From the NCBI GenBank assembly GCA_021783935.1, contig JAJXTK010000477.1, forward strand, positions 1 through 5,240: a stretch of 5,240 nt of DNA, read 5' to 3'. The notes under the pieces were generated by a model. That model made no database searches, was not told where the DNA came from, and saw only the letters and a list, made by a program, of their open reading frames with translations. This DNA comes from Myxococcales bacterium (lineage in GTDB: Bacteria; Myxococcota_A; Polyangia; Polyangiales; JADJMO01). Below, piece by piece: positions 1-3,851 of the stretch. Each line of letters begins with the position of its first letter. Position 1 is the stretch's first letter. Position numbers and translations under genes: made by a program.

Positions 1-53
1 GGCGGGATCCCGACCCCAGGCTGTGGTCGATGGCGCGGGAGATCGCGGCATGA
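1..53 (+). CDS. possible C-terminal end of a gene entering from the left
   Basis: The plus-strand frame with codons starting at base 3 is open from the window edge to a TGA at 51-53 and reads RDPDPRLWSMAREIAA. Fifteen of its 16 codons end in G or C apart from one (GAT) ending in T and a final GCA, which suits a high-GC gene better than the other two plus frames (open to 111 and to 100 but with more A/T third positions). If real, this gene converges on the lipoprotein operon whose last stop is at 168, leaving about 114 bases between them that hold a strong hairpin. Sixteen codons are too few to name a family. A short minus-strand reading from an ATG at 51-49 is also possible but has no ribosome-binding site. 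Treat this as tentative. Confidence 0.35.
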   Translation, partial: RDPDPRLWSMAREIAA

Positions 54-96
54 CCCGGGAGAGGATCGGCCGGTCTCGGAGAGACTCCACAGCCTG
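17..96. repeat. long-range 10-bp inverted repeat (17-26 with 87-96)
   Basis: CAGGCTGTGG at 17-26 is the exact reverse complement of CCACAGCCTG at 87-96. The intervening 60 bases contain a smaller perfect stem, GTCTC (73-77) with GAGAC (81-85), around a three-base loop. The right arm overlaps the 92-105 palindrome, so the long stem and that palindrome cannot form at the same time, whereas the 100-123 hairpin is compatible with the long stem. The left arm may lie inside the tail of a coding sequence, so chance cannot be excluded. Confidence 0.5.
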
Positions 97-105
97 CTAG
101 CAGGC
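92..105. repeat. 14-bp perfect palindrome
   Basis: GCCTGCTAGCAGGC equals its own reverse complement. Its right half (100-105) is also the base of the left arm of the 100-123 hairpin, and GCCTGC recurs at 118-123. The segment 100-105 can therefore pair with 92-97 or with 118-123 but not both. This may be a protein-binding dyad or half of a switch between two RNA folds. Confidence 0.5.
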
Positions 106-123
106 CGTTGAGAAACGGCCTGC
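100..123. terminator. strong GAGA-loop hairpin, probable terminator between convergent genes
   Basis: GCAGGCCGTT (100-109) and AACGGCCTGC (114-123) are perfect reverse complements separated by GAGA (110-113). In plus-strand RNA this is a GNRA-type tetraloop, a very stable cap. The hairpin begins 44 bases beyond the stop of the last gene of the minus-strand lipoprotein operon, and about 46 bases beyond the possible plus-strand stop at 53, which is where a bidirectional terminator would sit. Neither flank has a run of T, so it is not a textbook Rho-independent terminator; U-tract-poor hairpins are common 3' of genes in high-GC bacteria. The alternative is the end of a repeat or mobile element. 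Confidence 0.55.
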
Positions 124-149
124 GGAAACTGTGACCGTCGCCAGGCTTT

Positions 150-161
150 GGCCGATCGGCC
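150..161. repeat. 12-bp perfect palindrome just after the lipoprotein operon
   Basis: GGCCGATCGGCC is self-complementary over 12 bases and lies 7 bases beyond the operon's last stop codon. The 9-base sequence GATCGGCCG within and beside it also occurs at 64-72. GC-rich palindromes of this length arise by chance fairly often in such DNA, so no function is claimed. Confidence 0.4.
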
Positions 162-167
162 GCTCGC

Positions 168-1250
168 TCAAGGGATCGTGGCCGCGGGCGCCGCCGCGAC
201 GCCGATCAGGCCGAAGAAGTGGTAGCGCGCGGCGTCGTCGACGCGACGCAGGTCGTAGCGGCTCGAGAGCGCGCGCGCGAAGGCCTCGTACCCGTCGGGC
301 GAGAGCTGCACCTGCTCGGCCGTCACGCGCGACAAGAGCCAGTCGCCGGGGCGGCTCGCGTAGCGATCGGGCGCCGGCATGATCACGTGCTTCAGCACGC
401 GTCCGCTCGTCGTGTCGACGTACACGCGCTCGAGGAAGTCGCGGTAGCGACTGAGCCGCTCGATCGCGAACGAGGCGGGCATGGTCGAGCCGGCGGCGAG
501 CTGCATCGACGGGCCCGACGGGCCGACGGCGAGCCGATCGAGGGCGGCGCCGACCCGCTGCGACAGCGTCGTGAGCGCGTCGGCCGTCGCGAGCTGCACG
601 GCGGTCTGCACCTCCTCGATGCGCTTCTCGCCGGCCGGGCGCTGCGCGTAGCCGGTGACGTGCTCGCTCCAGACGGTGCGCGAGGCGCCGGCGCGTCGAT
701 CGACCAGCTCGGCGAAGAGCGTGACGTTGCCGTAGGCGGCGTAGTTGCGCGCGTGCACGTCGATGATCGCGTCGCGGCTGTCGTTCGACGAGATCACGAT
801 GATCGTCTCGTGGTTGGCCGCGAAGTGCGTGCCGTAGAGGTGCTCGATCTTCAGGCGCAGCTCGAAGTCGGCCCCGCCGGAGCCGTGCAGCACCTTCGTC
901 GCGACGCCGCCCGCCGAGAGCTGCGCGATCGCGAGCTCGCGCAGCTCCGCGGGCGCGCTCCGCGAGGCGGCCTCGTCGTTGGTGACGTAGTTGCCCTCGC
1001 GCGCGAGGTAGACCCCGACGCCGAAGAAGATGAACAGCCGCGTGCGGACCGAGTCCCCTTGGTGCTCCTCGGCCGGCCGCAGGTCGTCGACCGGCGCGAC
1101 CGCGAGCGACACCTGCGGCCGCGGAGGCATCGCTGGCGCGGTGGGGAGCGGCCCGCGCAAGGTGCCGGGCATGACGGCGCCGCCGCAGCCGATCGCCGCG
1201 GGGAGGAGCGTCGCGAGCGAGAGGGTGAGGAAGAGCGATCGCGTCCGCAT
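168..1250 (-). CDS. 360-residue lipoprotein, third gene of the lipoprotein operon
   Basis: This is a predicted outer-membrane-type lipoprotein of unknown function. The frame stays open upstream to 2252, but the ATG at 1250 is the start: it opens a signal peptide (MRTRSLFLTLSLATLL) with a lipobox AIGC ending at Cys22 and has a ribosome-binding site AGGTGA 5 bases away. After a Pro-rich spacer (28-45), residues 47-58 form a strand ending in VAPVDDLRP. Next come a hydrophobic stretch at 72-83 (LFIFFGVGVYLA), a helix (about 100-113), strands at 128-138 and 176-184, and a long helix at 211-240. That order recalls YajG/CsgG-like lipoproteins, an inference from segment order only. The C-terminal part (249-360), ending in a hydrophobic tail, matches nothing I recognise. 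The gene lies 5 bases after its upstream neighbour and is probably co-expressed with it. Confidence 0.9.
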   Translation of the reverse strand: MRTRSLFLTLSLATLLPAAIGCGGAVMPGTLRGPLPTAPAMPPRPQVSLAVAPVDDLRPAEEHQGDSVRTRLFIFFGVGVYLAREGNYVTNDEAASRSAPAELRELAIAQLSAGGVATKVLHGSGGADFELRLKIEHLYGTHFAANHETIIVISSNDSRDAIIDVHARNYAAYGNVTLFAELVDRRAGASRTVWSEHVTGYAQRPAGEKRIEEVQTAVQLATADALTTLSQRVGAALDRLAVGPSGPSMQLAAGSTMPASFAIERLSRYRDFLERVYVDTTSGRVLKHVIMPAPDRYASRPGDWLLSRVTAEQVQLSPDGYEAFARALSSRYDLRRVDDAARYHFFGLIGVAAAPAATIP

Positions 1251-1255
1251 CGGGG

Positions 1256-1261
1256 TCACCT
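1256..1261 (-). promoter_or_regulatory. ribosome-binding site fused to the preceding stop codon
   Basis: On the minus strand AGGTGA (1261-1256) lies 5 bases upstream of the ATG at 1250. The same bases contain the TGA stop (1258-1256) of the preceding gene, so a ribosome terminating there sits on the next gene's initiation signal. This fixes the start of the 360-residue lipoprotein and indicates translational coupling. Confidence 0.75.
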
Positions 1262-1936
1262 CGTCGTCGCGCCGATCGCCGCGAGCAGCTCGGGATCGGC
1301 CGTCAGGCGCTCGGCGAGCTTCCAGCCGAGCAGCTTCAAGAAATCGGTCCCCTCGTCCCAGGGCACCTTGCCCTCGAGATCGTAGGTCCTGCGCAGCAAG
1401 AGCCGCCCGTCGGCGTCGGTGATGGTGAGGTCGACGATCACGCGACCGACCTGGAAATCGCCGGCGTCGTGCTTGTCGCGGATCTGATCGTGCTGCAGCC
1501 GCAGCAGCGTGCCGTGCACGAGCACCGGCGCCATCGCGCGCATCGCCGGCTCGAGCAGCGTCGGCTCGGCGCCGCCCGCGTAGTCCTTGAGCACCGCGAG
1601 CCCCGAGGCGCGCAGCGCGTCGCTCACGTGCTCGAAGAGCTCGACCGGGCCGTCTTTGTAGAAGTAGGTGCGGTAGAGCGGCGAGACCTCGTAGTTCGCG
1701 CGGTCGTAGAGCCCGCCGACGGGGTTCGGCGCGGTCGAGTCGAAGCGGCCGAGGATGATCGTGCGGCTGCCGACCAGCGGCCTCGGGGCGGGAGGGGCGA
1801 GGTCGGCGACGGCCCCCAGGTCGAAGCGCTCGCTGCGGTGGGGCGTGCTCGGGGGGGACGACCAGTAGCAGCCGGTCGAGCCGCCCGCGCTCGCGGCCAA
1901 GGCGATCGCCAACGCGAGGGCGCGCGGCCGGATCAT
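1256..1936 (-). CDS. 226-residue lipoprotein with YajG/CsgG-like layout, second gene of the operon
   Basis: This is a predicted lipoprotein of unknown function. The frame is open upstream to 2200, but the ATG at 1936 is the start: it has an excellent ribosome-binding site (AAGGAGG, 1949-1943) and opens a signal peptide, MIRPRALALAIALAASAGG, with a weak lipobox STGC ending at Cys23. After a Pro-rich spacer come a strand at 57-65 (SRTIILGRF), a helix at about 98-111, a strand HGTLLRL (141-147), paired strands at 163-174 and 178-190 (VIVDLTITDADG, then RRTYDLEGK), and a final helix at about 197-213. This layout resembles the periplasmic helper-lipoprotein fold of YajG, CsgG and related proteins, and broadly parallels the downstream 360-residue protein. 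Assignment is from segment order only. Its ATG overlaps the stop of the preceding gene as ATGA, implying coupled translation. Confidence 0.9.
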   Translation of the reverse strand: MIRPRALALAIALAASAGGSTGCYWSSPPSTPHRSERFDLGAVADLAPPAPRPLVGSRTIILGRFDSTAPNPVGGLYDRANYEVSPLYRTYFYKDGPVELFEHVSDALRASGLAVLKDYAGGAEPTLLEPAMRAMAPVLVHGTLLRLQHDQIRDKHDAGDFQVGRVIVDLTITDADGRLLLRRTYDLEGKVPWDEGTDFLKLLGWKLAERLTADPELLAAIGATTR

Positions 1937-2322
1937 CGCGCGCCTCCTTCGCGCGAGACGCCGTCGTCGGCGCTCGCGGCGCCGGCGGGCAGCAGGCGCG
2001 CCCCTTGGCGCTCGAGGTGCGCGTTGAAGTGCAGCCCGTCGAGCGGCGCCGACTCGGCGAAGGGATCCTTGCCCCCCTTCTCGGGGTGCACCTCTCGCGC
2101 GTCGCGGAAGGAGAAGGCCGAGCCGTAGGCGAAGCCGGGGCTCGTGCCCGCCATGACGGTCGTGTCGGACGACCGGAACCCCTGGTAGTCGTACTCCCAC
2201 GTGTCGCCCCGCGGCGCGGCTGGCTCCCAGGGGTTCGCGGCGCAGCCGCCAAGCACGGCGGCGAAGAGCACCAGCGGAGCGATGGGCCGCCGGCGAAGCG
2301 AGACCGGTGATCGAGGCGTCAT
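1933..2322 (-). CDS. small 129-residue lipoprotein, first gene of the operon
   Basis: This is a predicted small lipoprotein of unknown function. The ATG at 2322 is preceded by GGGAG (2334-2330) at 7 bases. The signal peptide has a basic start (R4, R10-R12), a hydrophobic core (PLVLFAAVL) and a good lipobox LGGC ending at Cys27, leaving a mature protein of about 103 residues. Residues 30-80 are rich in aromatic residues and Gly (WEYDYQGF, then GFAYGSAFSF); the last 25 residues are Ala/Gly/charged and probably disordered. No catalytic motif or known family is recognised. The TGA stop (1935-1933) overlaps the next gene's ATG by 4 bases. As the promoter-proximal gene, it probably shares a promoter in 2323-2449 with the two downstream lipoproteins. 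The reading frame is well supported; the function is not. Confidence 0.87.
   Translation of the reverse strand: MTPRSPVSLRRRPIAPLVLFAAVLGGCAANPWEPAAPRGDTWEYDYQGFRSSDTTVMAGTSPGFAYGSAFSFRDAREVHPEKGGKDPFAESAPLDGLHFNAHLERQGARLLPAGAASADDGVSREGGAR
1943..1949 (-). promoter_or_regulatory. strong Shine-Dalgarno that decides the start at 1936
   Basis: AAGGAGG on the minus strand lies 6 bases before the ATG at 1936, within the 3' end of the preceding gene. It is the closest match to the consensus in the window and rules out the in-frame upstream extension. Confidence 0.75.
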
Positions 2323-2449
2323 GGGTTCACTCCCGTCCGCGCGCGGCCTCGGATCGTGGCCGCGCTCGCCGTCCTACCACGTCGATCGGGGTCGCGGGAT
2401 CGGCACGGCGCGGGCCCCGCGGCCAGCGAGCGGCGTACGATGCGCGCCG
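2323..2449. promoter_or_regulatory. divergent intergenic region between the lipoprotein operon and the 461-residue lipoprotein gene
   Basis: These 127 bases separate divergent start codons and must hold promoters for both sides, unless transcription enters from elsewhere. I find no good TTGACA/TATAAT pair on either strand. A weak -10-like TACGAT lies at 2436-2441, only 8 bases before the plus-strand ATG, with no -35 match at 17 bases. A hyphenated dyad CGCGGG-C-CCCGCG (2409-2421) is a possible operator, though a GC-only dyad is weak evidence. The promoters may use an alternative sigma factor. Confidence 0.5.
2409..2421. repeat. 13-bp hyphenated dyad in the divergent promoter region
   Basis: CGCGGG (2409-2414) and CCCGCG (2416-2421) are perfect reverse complements about a single central C. 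The position, 29-41 bases before the plus-strand start, would suit an operator. The all-GC content makes a chance origin likely. Confidence 0.3.
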
Positions 2450-3835
2450 ATGTCCCGCCTCGCCCGCGCCCCCTCGATGCTCGTCGTCTCCGCCGTGGTC
2501 GCGCTCGTCGCCACCGGCTGCAAGAAGCGCGGCGCCGAGAGCGCACCGAGCCCCGCCCCCTCGACGTCGTCGCTCGCCTCCGCGCGAGCCCCGGCCGAGC
2601 CCGCCACCGCGACGGTGCGCTTCGAGCGCTTCGTCGACGCGCACGCCCACCCGAAGGAGGGGCTGGTGCAGGTCGCCGGCGTCACGCGCGACGGCGCCGT
2701 GGTCCTCGTCGACTACGACGCCTCGCTCGCCGTCAAGGCGCGTCACGACCTCGCGCAAGGCTTCGTCGCGGGCGACTCGACGCGCGTGTCGCTGGAGCCT
2801 GGTGGGCTGGTGGTCGCCAACGGCAAGCTCGGCGACGAGCCGCAGACCTGGCTGTTGCAGGAGGGGGCGGCGCCGCGCGCGATGAGCCCCGAGTGGTGCG
2901 AGACCGATCAGGGCGTCGCGTGGCTGCAGCGCGACGACGCCGGCGTGCGCGTGCACTTCGTGCGGCGCGCCCCCCCCGCGATCGACGCGACCTCGGCGCT
3001 CGTCGGCGCGCCGACCTCGCTCGCCTTCCTCGACTGCAGCGCCGCGCTCGTCGTCGTCTCGCTCAGCGAGAACGAGCGCCGCCTCCTCGTGCGCCTCTCC
3101 CCCTCGGCCCCCGATTTCGCGACCCAGAAGCCGACGCCGATCGAGGTCGAAGGGCCTGACGATCACGCCGAGGACCAGCGCGAGCTGCGCGTGATCCCGC
3201 GCGCCGACGAGGTCGCGGTGCTCTTCGTCGGCGAGCAGGGGGCCGTCTCGATGCGCCTGCTGCGCGCGGGGCAGAGCGCGCCGACGCCGTGGATCACGCC
3301 GACGCTCCCGGCCGAGGCGGGCAAGCCCCAGAAGCCCTTCAGCTACGCCTTCGAGAACGACATCGTAGAGACGTCGACCGCCGCCACCGCGCGCGGTCCG
3401 CTCTTCCTGCTGTCGAACGAGCCGATGCCGCCCGGCGGCTCGTGCCCGCCCAGCACCGAGCCCGTGCGCACGGTGCTCTACACGTTCGGCTTCGACGCCG
3501 CCGGCAAGGGGGCGAGCGTCGTCACGCGCCCGATCGTCGAGCTGCCGTGCGGCGTCGACGCGATCCCCGCCCACCTCGACGCCGACGCGTCGGTCGCGCA
3601 CGTCTGGTGGACCGAGCCGGTCGAGGACGCGAGCTGCGCCGAGGCCGGCCTCGGCATCGGGGCGATCCTCGAGGCGGCGAGCGACCGCCCGGGGGCGCGT
3701 CGCTCCAAGATCCTGGCCGAGGCCGTCGTGCGCCTCGAGGACGGCCGCTACCTGGCGGTGGTGCGCAGCGGCGGCTGCGCCCCCTACGCGGCGCCCGGCA
3801 ACGGCGCGCTGGTGGTCGCGCCGGCGCCGAAATAG
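2450..3835 (+). CDS. 461-residue cysteine-containing lipoprotein, possibly beta-rich
   Basis: This is a predicted lipoprotein of unknown function. The frame extends upstream to 2201, but the ATG at 2450 is favoured because it opens a proper signal peptide: R3 and R6, then MLVVSAVVALV, then a lipobox ATGC ending at Cys24, followed by two Lys. Residues 27-55 are a Ser/Pro/Ala linker. The rest (56-461) consists of short alternating hydrophobic stretches with turns such as RDGAVVLVD (80-88) and GGLVVANGKL (118-127), as in beta-propeller-type secreted proteins; this is inferred from pattern only. Six cysteines lie in the mature domain (150, 196, 332, 367, 396, 443), an even number that would allow three disulfides. 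No catalytic motif is convincing. There is no clear Shine-Dalgarno. It diverges from the lipoprotein operon and converges on the TPR/PEGA gene 16 bases away. Confidence 0.88.
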   Translation: MSRLARAPSMLVVSAVVALVATGCKKRGAESAPSPAPSTSSLASARAPAEPATATVRFERFVDAHAHPKEGLVQVAGVTRDGAVVLVDYDASLAVKARHDLAQGFVAGDSTRVSLEPGGLVVANGKLGDEPQTWLLQEGAAPRAMSPEWCETDQGVAWLQRDDAGVRVHFVRRAPPAIDATSALVGAPTSLAFLDCSAALVVVSLSENERRLLVRLSPSAPDFATQKPTPIEVEGPDDHAEDQRELRVIPRADEVAVLFVGEQGAVSMRLLRAGQSAPTPWITPTLPAEAGKPQKPFSYAFENDIVETSTAATARGPLFLLSNEPMPPGGSCPPSTEPVRTVLYTFGFDAAGKGASVVTRPIVELPCGVDAIPAHLDADASVAHVWWTEPVEDASCAEAGLGIGAILEAASDRPGARRSKILAEAVVRLEDGRYLAVVRSGGCAPYAAPGNGALVVAPAPK

Positions 3836-3851
3836 CGGGCCGAGTGTCGCC
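3836..3851. other. 16-base gap between convergent genes
   Basis: The stop codons of the plus-strand lipoprotein gene (TAG, 3833-3835) and the minus-strand TPR/PEGA gene (TGA, 3854-3852) face each other across 16 bases. This is too short for a separate terminator for each gene. A 7-bp stem (3802-3808 with 3817-3823, 8-base loop) lies inside the end of the plus-strand gene, but I cannot tell whether it acts as one. The transcripts are likely to overlap at their 3' ends. Confidence 0.6.

Larger units (their letters stand above)
54..167. other. non-coding, dyad-rich intergenic stretch
   Basis: I see no convincing coding sequence on either strand here. The stretch is unusually rich in self-complementary sequence: a 5-bp hairpin (73-77 with 81-85), a 14-bp perfect palindrome (92-105), a 10-bp hairpin (100-123), a 12-bp palindrome GGCCGATCGGCC (150-161), and a 10-bp block at 87-96 that pairs exactly with 17-26. 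It is the 3' flank of the lipoprotein operon. It could be a transcription terminator region, a small structured RNA, or the remnant of a short mobile or repeat element; the sequence alone does not decide. Confidence 0.6.

Noticed and set aside
219..1385. Long plus-strand reading frame antisense to the 360-residue lipoprotein gene
   Set aside because: The translation is rich in Arg, Gly and His with no domain, and it lacks a signal or ribosome-binding site. The opposite strand has a signal peptide, lipobox and ribosome-binding site. High GC leaves antisense frames open.
1251..2252. N-terminal extension of the 360-residue lipoprotein to a 694-residue protein
   Set aside because: The extension is Arg/Pro/Ala-rich shadow sequence across two other well-supported genes. 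The lipoprotein signal peptide begins exactly at the internal ATG at 1250 with its own ribosome-binding site.
2278..2322. Twin-arginine (Tat) signal in the 129-residue lipoprotein (SLRRRPIA)
   Set aside because: Arginines are present, but the residues after them (P-I) do not fit the usual F-L-K pattern. An ordinary Sec lipoprotein signal explains the sequence.
2316..2340. GGTTCACTCC-like sequence resembling a tRNA T-loop
   Set aside because: The flanking bases do not make the 5-bp T-stem, no acceptor or anticodon stem is present, and the site covers the start codon and ribosome-binding site of the small lipoprotein gene.
2201..2449. Upstream extension of the 461-residue lipoprotein
   Set aside because: It would bury the signal peptide 83 residues in and overlap the start of the divergent small lipoprotein gene.
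2636..2653. DAHAHP (residues 63-68 of the 461-residue lipoprotein) as a metal-binding amidohydrolase motif
   Set aside because: The D-x-H-x-H pattern is present, but no later Lys, His, His or Asp metal ligands in amidohydrolase context are visible and the protein looks beta-rich, so I treat it as coincidence.
3802..3823. 7-bp hairpin near the end of the 461-residue lipoprotein gene as its terminator
   Set aside because: It lies inside coding sequence, has an 8-base loop and no T-run; such GC stems are expected by chance here.
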